Shown: positions 26,701-41,700 of the stretch, in pieces
How the letters are laid out: each line of letters opens with the position of its first letter
Position numbering within the stretch: the first letter of the stretch is position 1
From: Phoronis australis
Taxonomy: Eukaryota > Phoronida > Phoronidae
DNA length: 64,000 nt
Assembly: GCA_002633005.1 (NCBI GenBank)
Contig: NMRA01000289.1
Location: 52,294 to 116,293 of the forward strand
Direction: 5' to 3'
Made by a program: the position numbers and the translations under genes
The notes under the pieces: generated by a model
Databases searched by the model: none
What the model was told of the DNA's origin: nothing
The model's input: the letters and a program-made list of their open reading frames with translations, nothing else

Positions 26701-29700
26701 GGATTGGTACACTGCCGAAACCTAGTTTGAACGCCACATTGACCTTGACACGATGTCCAACTTCCCCACTCGGTCCAATCGCCATTTACTGAAAAAGGAG
26801 TGTTTGAAAACTAACATTCCGTCATTGCTTAAGAGTGTGTCATAAATTCAAAACTTTATCGGTTTAAACTGTTATAAACCCTACCATTGATGTAAAAATA
26901 ACTTTTCACTTAGGCACCTCTAAATTGGTCTCAACTTACTCAGATTAAAAGTGCTTGGCTACAGGAGGAAATGACAGTTGATTATTATTCAACGCCATCC
27001 TCGGCGCATGAAATAGCTCACCCAAGTAAGCCTCATTTGAGTGAGAAACAAGTTTCATAACACTAAGCAACTGTCTTAACGGAAGGTACTTCTTAAAATT
27101 CTTATAGACAAGTTCAAGAATCGAAACAGTACACAAAGGCAGTTTTGGCAAATAACAAGAAAATAGAAGGAAGGATTACTTTATCTGTAAACATAATTGA
27201 AAAAGAAACATACCTCTTCTTTGAACTACCTACTTTTTTCGCACCAACGACCCGACATTCTCTCGCCACAGGTGCAGTAAGCCATGCCAATTTCATTGGT
27301 TTTGCATTTGCCTCCATTTTGACAAGGACTGGATCCGCAATCTGGAAAATGTGATGATGGCAAAATAATGAGACCTTATAGTAAAGGTTCCGTTCAGTTT
27401 AAGAAGCACTAGAAATGAAACACAATTAGACGCATTGCACTGCTTCCAAGAGATAAGAGATTACCACGCCCAACTATCCAATTCTGATTAAAAAGCTTGG
27501 TTTTGAGATTTGAAACTATATAAAGAACTTTGAATGAAGTCGTATAGTGGTGTTATGCTAAGATGCATCGCGTTTCAGAATTTTGAGATATTTCGAGAGT
27601 TTTTCTGCTAATAATCCGACGCCGTTTATATATTTGAGCGCACATATACGAAGTGGTACATTTGGATGCTCAACTGCTTTCCATGGTGAAGCGATTCTTT
27701 AAGGACTCGGCAAGTTATTGCTCTTTCTATTTTGCAAACGCTTGTAAATAACATGAGTAAAAGCCGGAAAATCACCCGGAAGCGACAAAAATCATTCAAC
27801 GTGCACGTTGTTTAGTGCGTCTAATTCCATGACGTAGCCACCTAGGTAATGAGTACAGAAATCAAAAACAGGAAAAGTTTCACAACTTACCAGAGATACA
27901 CAATTTGGACATCGATAGATTTCTCAGTAGAAACTAAAGACTTGTACCACTTTTATCCGCATCTTTTAGAGACGAAACTCGCGCTAGGCTATTCTACGTG
28001 ATAAACAATCCTCACTTATTGATTTTCTCACATTTAATGCAGTAAACACACTGCGAGTTACGTGTTGCTGAGCTGTAATCAAAATGGTTGCAAACTACAG
28101 TGCACGTATGGTTCATCATGACGTTATCGGCATTAGAGTCACTTCAGTCCCAAGAAATAAAGTAATGACTTGAAGTGAAGTTTGTACAACGTAGTTTACA
28201 ACATAAGGGAGCTAAAGGTTGGTGCCTCAGTCTTCGTTTTACTCCAACTTAATAACACGGAGAATTAAGGTGACTAATATATTAGGAATATACCCTAGAT
28301 TTCAGCTTACTTCATGAAAATATCTGCGTTATTTATTGACTTAAGAAGAATAATAGTAGCTTAAATTCATAGCCAAAACGTGTGCTGATTATTCCCTTGT
28401 AACAGACCGTAATTGTAATTGACCTATCGCAAGCTCCGCCCCTATGCGAAAAGTCACGTGATATCCAACCAACAAACAAAAGCAAGAGACCAATACACTG
28501 CCGGTAAATAAGGTTCCTGGTGGAATCGATGAGTGTTTTTGCACTGTTTGAAAACAATTCGACAAAGACAACAGACGATGTTGATTGTTTTCACTTAGGA
28601 TGGGATAAAATGATGTCACCAAAGTCCTAGCTCTCCCCTCGGCTGCCATCACGGTTAGCATCGTTCTGGAACCGAAGGGTTAATATTTTGTGCCCCTTTT
28701 GCCCTGACTCCCCTCCAGCTTTAACCATATCTGCCACTTATTAAACTGAGGAATATGTAAGAACAGCACGGCGACACCTAGAATCGATGTATTGAAATCT
28801 TGATCTGAAAGCGCCAAAAATTAAATATGACCACTGTTATCATGGTTGGTACAAAGTTATAAGCTTCGGGTGACTGGCAGGCATGTATAATTTTTAAGCA
28901 CTTTGGATCCAATCGTTTAGCATTTGCATGCATTTACTTATATAGTCTGACAAAGCACACAGTGCATTTAAATCTGTTTTATTTCACATTCACAGGCTGT
29001 CGGGTAAGAGATCGGACATCTGACCTGCCTCAGTCATGAAAAAATCAGAAGTTGACGTAAATCAGACGTCTTCTTGTCGCCTGCCCCGAAAATAATCCAC
29101 CCTTCTTTCCATGAGAAGCCCCGATTCCAACGACGAGATTTGAAGTTAGAAACTGTTTGTCTGTATAGTGCACAGAACGCACGTGATTGGACAAAGCATT
29201 TTATAAACTAATGCCATGCTAAGTGCTCGTAAGACGGAAAATAGGACGCTTTTTGAAAACGTTGGTTTTAAATACGTTTGATTGGCCCTCACATCAGACG
29301 TTCCATCTAAATTCTTGTAAAATTCCACGTCTGAGCAACATATCATATGTTTAAGGTTCAGACGTCTGTTTAGGTTCAATATGGTGGTGGGCGGCTATTT
29401 TGAACCAGCTTTAACAGCTTACAGGCCTATCGTCCGACTTATAGAAGAAAACCTCTTAACGCCGCCGTTTAAGCCCGTTTTTGGATGCGACATGGGGTTC
29501 AAAAAGTTATTAACTTTCAACACGTCCAAAAATATTTAAAAGATCGTTGTAAATACTACAAACGAATGAAATGTTTGCAAAGAATATAATATACGGGATG
29601 TTCTAATTGCCACTGATATAGAGGTCAACAGAATTAATCATACAAATGGCGGAGACTAGTAGGTCTATGCAGTGTACATCCGGAGGCGAAACGCAGTCGT

Positions 29701-32700
29701 CCTGCTCTACGAGATTCAGAAAAAGACGTGTTTTTCAGAAAACGGCATTACCAACGAATCGTGTACCTGTAAGCTACTCGTTCGATACGTGAGAAACAAT
29801 GAGGACAAGACTGAATGTTCGAATTCATCATGAAGGTTTTACATTACAACAATACACGCATCATTTTGATCAGCTGTTCAGTTTTTGATATGCGATTTGT
29901 TGCGCTTAACTAATACTAGTTCTGATTCACGCTGACCCGGATTAGTTACATCATGTTAGTGTTTTAACGCAGTTAAAACTGATAAGGCCCTTTCATTCTA
30001 ACGTCGACATGTCGATGTCTTGGGGAGTTCCAGTCAGTATGGAGGGTAACTTGGGTCCTGAATCAAAAATAAGTGTGCCAGTTGACTTCACACCAGACAC
30101 GCGGAGCGTAGACGCTGCGGTGCAGTATGAATGATCAACTTCAGTTACATAGAAGAAGTTATTGTCAGGGGCCACTGTTATCATCAACAATTACAAGGTA
30201 GTGTCGTCGTTAATAGATGTGCATATTTTGCTCGAATAGTCACCAGTCGAATTAGAAATAGGTTTTTGTATCAATTAGCAAATGTCAATGTTCCCAAATT
30301 ATCACATTAACAACTCCTGGTGTACAAGTGTTGCATCTGCACTACGTTGCGACTACTTCGATGACAACACCGTCAGCTAGAGTTTACTTAGACATCCAAA
30401 GCCGGTATAAACGGTTCAATCAACTTCACAGTCCATGTCGACACTCTGCTCAGACCGAAATTAAGTGAAAAGGGGCTTTTAGATAGATTTCAACTAGCAG
30501 AACAATGTAGCAGGTGGTGTAAAGAATCGGGCTATCCGGAGAATTCTCCTCGCGGTGTCGCTCCTGTACTAGTGGTGATTGAATTGCGCATGCGCGGCTG
30601 TCTGCATATAAACAACGGGTAAAAGATGGAATTTTTATCAAAATACGTCGTCGCGTTAAGCCTTATTACTGCTAATTTCCCTGGTGCAAGTCTTCGACAG
30701 GTGGCCACAAATTCCCAAAAGACCTAAGGTTACTATATTCGTGTACAATTGCGGTCAACAGGGTCAACTAACTGACAAAAAGTGTATGGATGCTGAAGCC
30801 CCGTGTGTGCTCTATGACTATGCAGTTCCATTCGGAGACTACACAATATTACTTGGTAAGTTTTTAGCAATCAGTTTCTATCAACATCGTTCGGTGATGT
30901 TATCCCCACCAGTTATCCCACTGAATAACAGTTTTATTGAGTGGAACTAAGTGTTTCTTTTTGGAAACTCACCCGATGCCGGGTAGGCTAGCAGCACATA
31001 CTCATATTGTCCTGGGTGGGAGTGCTCCCAAAAATAAGAGGTGTATGGTACGTGATGCACAGAAGTCAAGAGTGACTTCTTCACAGCAGTTTCTCTTCAA
31101 AACTATGCTCTTTCCAATAAAACTCTCTAGATGAGTGAGTTTCCTTATTTTATCGTGGACCCCACCCCCGGGCCACCAGCTCAGTTATCGAATTAACATG
31201 AATAAGCCTTAATTCAGTAAATGCCATAACATTGCATTGGAAAAAAATGAAACCTAGAATTAATTTTACTTGTTGAGATCAGAAGCACATTTTAAGTGTC
31301 ATGAAAAATACACATTGTTAAATCACTTTTAGCCTGTTTCACATATTTTAATTCAGATATTAAATAAGACTTGGGTACAAAGGTTAATAGTTTCTACACA
31401 TAAACATGAAGATGAAATGTCAAGTAAGTTCTGCCTTACAAAAGTAGTTTTGTCTTGTCTTTTTTTACAATGTCCTAATATTTCTATTCTGTTACAGGCA
31501 AGAAAAAAACAACTGAAACCAACCGCCTGACCATCTATTTCACCATTGGACAAAGTGAAAAGCAATCCTTCAGCAATAACCTGGGAGAATTGAACGTAAT
31601 TCAGAAATTCAGCACCTGATATGCCTGATTATGGACTCCCTCACAATGTTGTTTCTTTCTGTGCTTTTTCAGTTTGCCATTTGTATTTAAATACACTGAT
31701 AATTGTTTATTCTCGAATATTGTGCATAGCAGATTCTTATCCAGCTAGCTACAATTGAAAACATACAATAAGACAATCGATGCAGTCACTGAATGTCATT
31801 TCCATATAATCTGTACCAAATTGAAAAGTTTTTACCAAAAGTATAAAGCCTTTCTTCTGAAAGGAAAATTTAATGTCACTCAGTTTTTGTCTTTCATTTC
31901 ACTGGGTTCTAGTTTCAATGGCCTATAGAAGCGCTTGTAAAAAAGGTGCGGTTTCAACACGTGGCTGTCTTTCATGTAACCTTATTCAGCCTCAATAACA
32001 TCCACAATTAGAGCCTTGAAGGTAAACACAGCAGCATATCACTTGAATCGTTTTGAGCCCAAAACCAGACTCTGAACTAGACCAGAGTGTGAGTAGGTCT
32101 ATTTTAGCTTCAGTCCCTCATGCTTGTTCCAGGAAAGGAAATAAGCTATTGTCCACACATGACTCATTGCCTATGAAAGGGCACCCTCAACAACAAGGCT
32201 TATTTGTGTAGCAGTCAGATATAGTTCGTCTGAATACACAGACATTCCACTGGCACACTGTCTCATGGTAACTTAGTACTGCGATTCACATTTCTCCAGG
32301 GCCACTGACTTGCACATTGTGCCATGCAGCACTGCTGGTGTGTGGAAGTGCTGTGGGAAGAGAACGGAGTAACAAAGCTTGTCTCTGATACAGCTTGAAG
32401 TGGCCTTAAAATGTCACTGAACCTGGAACAAATATTGAATTATGAATAATTAAGTACTCTAGATTGTGTTGATCCACGTGGTTGTGCGGATTGACTACGT
32501 AATGAAAATAAATGTGCCCATGACTTCAAACATATTTCGATTAATTACATGTCATGCACCAACTCTTGTTTGCATTTACAATTCTGTTGTGTTGAGAATT
32601 ACTGCAGTGAAATGCATTTGATATTATGCAGGTTAAACTTCGGCAGTGAAAATCCATTTTGTTCGCTAATGTGATTGTGTCATTGCTGATAAAGCTGCTA

Positions 32701-35700
32701 TAAACCTGCCTTCCTTCAATTAAACCAACTCTTGATTTTGACTATTCATTGTCTTGGCCCATTCCTTACTTAAAGTACAAGTGATTCCTGGAATTATAAA
32801 GAACTGACAGTTCGTTATAGCTCAAAACTCAATTTATCAAGTTGCCTTGAAACAGCTTGTCATTTTCTGTAGGGGAATTTGTTACAAGCCAAGAAACCTA
32901 TCCTCACCTGGGTAAAGAAACTTACTGATAGGAGGTCTGATTTGGAAAATGGTATAAATTAAAAGTTACTTTATTGTTGATGGAATGTTGGTTTGTAGCA
33001 ACTTTACTAGTTCTGTTTCATTACATTTAAGTCTTCATCCGATTTTCAGTATGAAACTAAGAAATGGTATTGGGCATAAAATTTGTTTATTAGTACCAGA
33101 AAGAAATCACATTTATCTGAGTACTAATTAGTAGACAAATCAAATATAGGTATTAGACACATAAAATATGGTGCCTGAGTAAATAACATAATTTGTTTGA
33201 CTGCAAGCAAAGTATATAAATCAGTACGATTTGTGACATAACCCTTGCATTGCGGATATATGTTGTGGTAGGCGCCTTTTGCTGTAGTTGGTACCTTTGT
33301 CGAAAGCCAGCTCATCAATACAGTAGACTCTTGCCAGTTCCTCATTTATGACGAAGAAACCAAAAGTCCTGAATCAAAAATAAAAATAAAATATTCTTCA
33401 TAGCCATGTATAAGAGAAAAAAATTCTTCATTAACTAGTTTACTTCAAAAGCAGAATAATTTATAGAATGCGAACAGTTAGTCCGGTCAGCACGCCATCT
33501 TTTTGGTCACATCATGGGACCTAATGAATCTATGTCCGAAAAAAATTCTGCCCTAGACAGGGACGGGAGCAGAAATCATTTTGGATTGATATTCATTAGG
33601 TCATGTGATGTGACCAAAAACATGGCGTGCTGACGGGACAAGCTGTTTGCTACATTTTTCCATGCCTTATTGAAAAAGATTTATTGATACATACCTTATA
33701 GAATGTACTGTTTGCAATCCATTGTTATGGCTATTTTGGTATTTATACTTAAATTTCAGATAAACAATAAACAAAACTCAAATAAGGAATGTGTTTTATT
33801 GTGTTATGTTTAGTTTGACTAAAACCGGACCTTATCATGAACCTGCCAATAATCCATAGATAGTCTTTAATGAATATTCATGTCACAGGCGTACCGTCAG
33901 GGCCGTAATAATGTTTTCACTTCACAATCGCCAAGTAAAGGTTTAGTCCACTTATCATTAATACCTAATAGCCTGAAAATAATTTGTTCACATTTTCTCA
34001 ATAAGTAACAATTTTGAGTATATTTTCAGAAAATTTATTTATTTGATAAATCAAGTTTTGGGTATTTGTCTGAAACAAATGTAGAGTGCAAGACCAAATC
34101 TCTGTAGCCAGAGCTTTGGAAGGAAATTGGCCTAAAGGTTATTACAAGTGTCATGTCAGCAGTGTTTTCTTTCACAGAGTCACATGTGTGCATAATGAGG
34201 GTGCTTACCTGGATTTCCAAAACTGTCTTTATAAGAAATACTCACAGGCATAAGCAAAATACAGGTTGCTTCTTATAGATCTTTTCAGTGTAGTGGACAC
34301 TCCTCAGCATCTGCCACAGGTACACCCTGATGACAATCACAGCTGGTGATACCCACCACCCCTGTGAGTATAGATACAGTAAGTTGAAATACAATGCAGT
34401 CATCCTCAGATATACTTATGTGATACTGAAAAAAATCAAACCACATTAATTTTGAGTAGTAGTTTAAACATGACTTCAACATGAAGGGGAATGTTGTTTT
34501 CATAGCTGGAAACTGGTTGTTGTTCTTCAAAAAGCCAGTGGTCCATTATTAATGAAGTTTTAAGACAGCATTTTATGTGGCATATTTTAGTGATACATAG
34601 CAAATGTATTTTATTACAGGTTTTCAGTTTTGTTACCTATAAAGCTTGTGTGACTACTGATGAAAGAAAACAATAAGAATGACTTGATAACACAAAAGTT
34701 ATGTAGAATTGGTTCTATTGCGTTAATAAACGATAGTTCTAAGCATACCTGTATGTTGCGAGACCGAACATCAATTGCCACCTAAGCCTATGCCTCTGCA
34801 CGTGGTTCAGTACTCTAATCATGTTGTCACTGTTGCTTGGGCATTGTTGCCATTGTTGGTGAAGTGGTGATGCACAATACGATGAACCTTTAAAAACATG
34901 GTAATCTGAGCAGTATATGGATAACATTAATCAATACATTCCATAGGATACACATTTTCGTAAAACTGTGATTGTAAATGAAATTGAAACTTCAGTGTTC
35001 TAGCTGTTTCTAGACTAATTCAGATAAGTTCTTGTGTTAACTTGTCAATGCTGATGCTAGAAGTCTGTAACAGCTGACCTTTAAGATATAGATGATTTTC
35101 GAAGCACTCGTTAGGCCCTCTGTCATGTAAACTGATGGATTGTGTTCTTGATAAAGTGAGTCTGCTAGGGCCTAGTCGCACACTCAAATTCCAAGAAAGG
35201 GTACATAAGGTAAAAGCAAGCACTGTCATTAACCTTCCTCTGTCCCTAGTCCTTTATTCACCCCCATCGAGACCATACCACTGATAATACAAGATATAAC
35301 CTGCTCGACCTTTATTAATGCTCCTACTGATCTGCCTTTGGATATACCCTTTCGCGTTTGAGGAGGTCCCATTCATAATATATTGTCCTGTAATGATGTG
35401 ACCAGCAATTTGAGAACCAGATTTCCCCACTGATTAACAGGCATCAAATTTGCTGAATCCCATTCCCAACTGTGGTTTGTATGATCTCACTTCTCTCGCA
35501 ACAAGCTTCAATCTACCAGCATTTCCCAAGTTTTTTGCAATCAATCCGAGGCTCCATCAGTGATCCAGTGGTTTGTGTTCAACTGGACTAACTAGCTTCT
35601 CGTTAGTGGTGGATTTAGAGGGGGGGCAAGGGGGCCATGGCCTCCTTAGAATTTTCCCAGCTTCCATTTGGCAGTTCGGGGGTGCAAATGGTTGGGGAAC

Positions 35701-38700
35701 TAAATCCTGGCTGATACTCTGCCCTGTTCCTCCCAACTCAAAATACTGGATCTGACCCTGCTGGTAGAATATACAAGTAGCGTATAGAGACCCTGGTGAT
35801 AGACGATGCTTTTCCTGTGGCAATGAAAAATCACGAATAGTTTTTCAATTCAATTCCAAAGTCTGAAAATTCCCAGCAGGTAGAAATTCAACTCATGACC
35901 ATCGAGTGACAAACAGCCGTCTATCCAACCACAATAACATTACATTTTTTTCAGTCACAGCATTGATAGACCTGGGGCTAGGGCTAGGGGTAGCCTTGGT
36001 ACAAATCTGTACACTAAATATGCTACCATAGCTGTGTGAATTTCGGGGTCTATTAACGAAAAACAAACAGTGGTACCTAGCTGTATTTTGACGATAGTCT
36101 TCACACCGCTGGTTGGCTGGCTATGGTACCACTGTAGACTCGACTCGAGCACAACGATTACTATCGAATTCAGTACGTAATTTTCCCACAGGTAATGGTC
36201 TCATCTTATTCTAAGCGTAACAGATAGACTGTTCAGCTCATACAGGGAGCAATATCGTCATCAAAATGTCCAAGAAACGAATAAATTACCTGGTTAAGGC
36301 AAACTTCTCTTCTTCGAAGCAGTACCGGAAACAGCTGACTATTTGTCTCGAGTTACCGAAAGGTCAAACCGCACAGCATTATGGGCAACATTCGTTTGCT
36401 TTGATCACGAAGATTTTAAGAAAGTAAAAAATAAACGAAAAATTGTGTACATGCAGTAGATTGATCCCACACTTACGAAAAGTTCTAATTAAGTGTCAGA
36501 GAGTATGTTTCAATGGTTTTTTAGCAGATTCACGATCTTTTAAAACGTTTAAAAACTGATCCTATGACATTAATCGTCAATCGAATTACTACGTCGAACT
36601 CTGCGCACTGCATGGACAAGACATGTTGTGTCTTGGTAGCATTTTGTTCTGTACTTTAATACATTTGATTAGCATATTGCTTCACTTACCCGTATCGGGC
36701 TCCACTTTAACCTCGACTTTAAAGCCTTTGCGTCTATTGTTACTGTTCGATCGGAAAATCAACATTAAATTGTTGTAACGAGTTTCAAACTTTCGACGCA
36801 TTTGGTCTCCACAAAACCTGCAGAGCAAAACCCATACCATCTAGCGTTTGTCTATGAACATGACGATTCATCTAAATGTGTCAGGTTACTTTATTTGTAA
36901 ACATGTTGACCTGGGGCCGGTTCCAAGAAAACATTCTTGGCTAAGACAAATCTTAAATTTCATTTAATTTTAGATAAAACTTAAATTTGTTTCTTCAAGT
37001 CCGAGATTTTAAGTTTGACTTAAGTTTTTGACTTAAACTTTAATTGCGATTATCTTTCAGGATATCGAAGTTTCGAAGCTTGGAATTTGAGACAAATCTT
37101 AGACTTGAGTCAAAAATGAACTTGGAGATATTTTCTTGGAAAGGGCTCCTGGTAATCGTGCCTTTATTCTAAACGCACGCAATCCAAGCAATTTTCCGAC
37201 TAACAGGCCACGGCCTTCCGCATGAAGAACATTAATTCTCATCGGATAAAACAAGGGATATGAGTGCTATTAATGAATGGTGCAAATGGATTTGTATCCC
37301 AGAATGCGTGTTTGGGTTATGCAAGATCATCTTCAGGCGAAAGCATTGGATAGAAAAAAACATGAACGGGAAAGCATGCATTTTAGCTTAAAGTGGCATT
37401 AAACTCATGGTTTCTGTCAATAGCACATTTTTGCTCGGGCAATTTTCCGTTTCAAAACTGACCTTATTGTATTTCCTGCTCAGTTTAGAAGTGATCCTTG
37501 TATTCAGGAAGAACTTGCAGTTTGTAAATTCTTATGAAAAAGCTCGTACGCAGTTTAAGGTGACGCCTGTCAATTCTTTTCAGACAGCGCATCTATTTTG
37601 ACTAAAGAGTCATCGGAAGCCAACTTCATATGGGTAAAAGATCTAAAAAATTTTTTCTGATAAAAAGCACAGAATAAATGCTGCTTTAACGTCGACATCA
37701 ATGAGTTACCTCCAAACTTCTTTATCCCGCAGCAAAGCTTCAATGTTCCAAGGATAACTTTGAGAAGGTGTTCAGCTTCTAGCATGACATGCATGTACCG
37801 CAAACATACATTGCTAGTTCCGTTGACTGATACGTGTATTCTTTCAAAAATGTCGTTTATTGCAACAGACTCACGAAGACGTCCTGTCGTAAAATGCCGC
37901 TTACATATAACCTTTTGCGCTTATGTCAAACAAAGTCTTGTTGTTTTTTACCTTAGTCCCATCATTCCCATTCCAATATGTCGCACTTCCAAACTATCTT
38001 TGCAAAGAGAATTTGCATAATCGTCCTCTATGTCGAAATCAAGAAACTCCAACTTCATTATTGTCTTTGGCGGGCTCTGAAATAATGCATAGTTGTGCCT
38101 GTGCATGCTGTTGTTATAAATGTACGTAAGGTGCTCCATATTTATTGAACGTTTGTCATTGGTTTCTCTTATCTTTCATGCGTTGGCTATGCGCTGTAAT
38201 TTCACAATTTTCTTAAGCCATTGAAAAGTTCTTTATGGGCTTGTTACTAAAAGGAATTCAGTTTCTGATGATAACTCGCACCATAATCAGAATACGTCGA
38301 CGTCAATAAGGTAAGTAGCTAGCTTACTTTCACAACCCATGCACACTTCAGTCCGTTTTGATAGGAGCCTTGGTCATATCCCGGCGACTTGATGATAACC
38401 TTGTTCTGCACATTAACTACTCTGCCACATCCTGCCAAAACAAATACAACAATGCATTTATTTCAAGTCATTAAACAATAAAGTTCCACAAGTGAAACGA
38501 TATAAATAAAAACTATAGTTCAATGTGGAAATCCATCGAATAACAGCTTGTCATTCGCCGACCTTCCCAGCTATTAAAGAGCAATTTCACAAGTAACATC
38601 ACACCATGTTCCTTTTCAAACTAAAACCCCAGTGTTTCAGACACTTGGAACCAGGATGACGATCCACAATAATCATTGAAATAAGTAATTCTAAAGCGAC

Positions 38701-41700
38701 TTTCAATTTCTTCATAGAAAAATTCAGAACATTCGCATTCAGAACATTTTCATTTGCATAATTAAAAGAGCAATTAATACGCGTTCCGTTGAAGAGATTA
38801 TCAATTTCGATTTAGACTAGCAGCTAAACGATATGTCTCAACTTTTTCCAGGTTTTGGGTCTGAGGAAGCGCCAATAATTCCTTATTCCTGGAGAACATG
38901 CTCGAGGAATAAAACGACACTCCGTGACAAGTCAACTTACACAGCCTGGACTTAAAAAGTAAAAAAAAAATGTTTTTCCGAGCTCAGAAATCACACATAT
39001 TTTAAATTATTGAATGAGCAATCCAATTTAGTAAGGATAAGTTGTCTAAATGTTTTTGTGACGGAAGGCACGTTTCAGCAGCTCTCGTATACTCACCCCA
39101 TTCTCCGTTGTCACATATAAAACTAGAAACCATTTATCATATTTTGGCACTTTGAGCTAAAATTAGACCAAGCCCAGGTTTTAGGTTTTTGATGGTCCAT
39201 TGAAAAATGAGTGTTCCCAGGTAGCAATGACACAACTTCAAGTGCCGTGAAGTACAGGCTGTGGCGCAAAGTGTTATGGGTGAGTGTTCAGAATTCCTCG
39301 TCAGCGACAACTAGAACCATGCGCGCACTCAGGGAGGGGAGTTCCGGGGGCTGGAGCCTCCGCCCNNNNNNNNNNNNNNNNNNNNNNCCCCCCCCCCCCC
39401 CCCATTTCACAAAGTGGGCAAAGGTCCGCCTTAGAGAAACAAAAACTCAGAGAAAGTAGAAAACGAGACAATAGTTCACTAAAAAGGCAAGAATTACCAA
39501 AATTCCGTGATGCACAATTTATAGTTCTGAACGTACCCCGTAAATTTTAGCAAAAGGTCTACATTCCCAAAATTCGAGTCCCCGTTCTATAGGCTGGGTG
39601 CTCGCATGCTGAATATATTAGTAGGATAGGGGTTACAAAACGTTATTTACCCGAGTGCACGAGCAGGATGTAAAAATAAACACACTGCATTCTGGGAAAT
39701 ATAGGTCATTTGGCACATAAAGAATATTTATTCGCCAGCAAAATCGTAAGACGCCTACATTTCTCAAAGTTAGTATTTGTTGATTGAAAACAGACTTGAT
39801 TCTGAAAAAGCCTTAGTAAATTTTATCTAGTTTTTATTCCAAATAATTCAAAACAAATACCATAAACGAAACAAATAAGGGTTTAGCAACGTTAATGATG
39901 ATGATTTCTGTGACCTGGCCCAGAGTAAGATATTTGCACTCGAAATCGAAACCAAGAATATTTTTGACTTTTTCATTCCTGCGTTAGTACAAAATCCAGA
40001 TAATTGTCCATTATTCTATGCTCGAGTATACATTATTGTTTATGGAGAGGAGTTCCTAGTCTAAGTTCGCACTTTTTGACCGCAACAAACCTCGAAATTA
40101 CAAATTCAGCATATGGCTTAAAAGGTGGGTGATCAAGAGTGAAGAAGTAGGATTCAACAGTCATCCATGTAAACAATAACATACTCGAGCACTGGAAAGT
40201 AGTCAATGATCTTGAGAGTGCATTAGACTATAAAGTAGAACGGAAAACGTTAAAAACAATTTCGAGTTCGATTTAGTATATAAATATTAGATCTTTGAGA
40301 CCAGGATAAAAAATCTTTGAATTAGAGCTCAAACTTCAAATTGTTTATGACGTCGTGACACTCGTAATAGTCGAAATATATGACGTAACCTTTATTAGAC
40401 GAGAAGCACGGGCCTTTGTTTCAAGAAAACCTACCACATGGTGACAGGTACATATCTCAAACCCTGTAACTTCAATATTATGTCCATTAATGACAACACA
40501 CTTTAATGCAAGACGGAATCACAGAATAGCGACTGGTGTCTTTGAAGTCATTGGCACTGTGCCGGTGGGGGCTGCTCACTCAAAGTAAAATCAAAGTCTC
40601 CTTTTAAACTAAAGACATCGGGGTCCAGTGAACCAAGAATTATCTGAGTTCCTTGTGTGCTCTGCTTCACTGGTTGGCAACAATAGATTTCCAATGTCAG
40701 ACAGCAGTTTGGCGGAGTAGCTGAATCGGGGAACTAGCGTCTGTCCAGCAGTTGTTGCATGATAATTGAGAAATTATGTGGGAACCCAAAACGACCTTAC
40801 ATCTTATGCGGTGAATGGCTTACGCACAGCATGACAAAAAACGCGCGACTTTTTGCACTTGGGTAAAAAATGCAGGTAAACACTTTAACACTGTGACATT
40901 CAGAGCAGCAGCGAGTGCAGTAGTGACTGTGAATACTTTGTAGGGACAGAGGAATTCTGAATTGCTCCGTTCAATGAATGAATCTTGCGGAGACATTGAA
41001 AATTTCGAACCTTCTATCGGAAAATAGTTCTGTATATTTTGATCAGGAGGTTTCTTAGCCCGCACGTGAAACTGAAGATAGAAAAACGATGCCGATAGCC
41101 ACGGAACCCGCCACGTTCATTGTTTTCGAGTGAAATGTGGAAGTTTGGACAATAAAATAAATCTCAAAAACTTTGGTCTTTAAACAAATTGATATTTCTT
41201 ATTGTCGAAAACTTGCACATTTTCGGAGCAAAATTTTCCTACAAGTTTTCAATTGACTTTGTGTTTAGTTCCATCTGATTTTTTTCTTGGTTTTGCCATC
41301 AATTTGACGTAGCGACGAGTAACTTTATGAACGCCCCGCACCAGAATGGAGAACTTGACCAAGCACCTTTTGTATGACCTATATTCTACAGCTGCTGACG
41401 TCACACCGCCGCTTATAGTTCAGGTAAAAACTCAATTTGATTATTTTACAAGATTTATTGTATTTGATTATCTTTGTATTTGATCTTTTTTCTGGGAATA
41501 TTAGTAACATTCCATTATAAAATGAAAAAATATTATTAACAGGATTCCTTGACAACGAAATAGGAAGTTACGTTAACACCGGAAAGAGTTGTCCACTGCA
41601 AGAAATTCGGATTATTTGAACGACTCGTCGGCGGTCGCAGTGGTCAAATTCATGAAATATTCCCGCATTTAGTCCAAGCAACTACATCAGTTCCGTAGAT

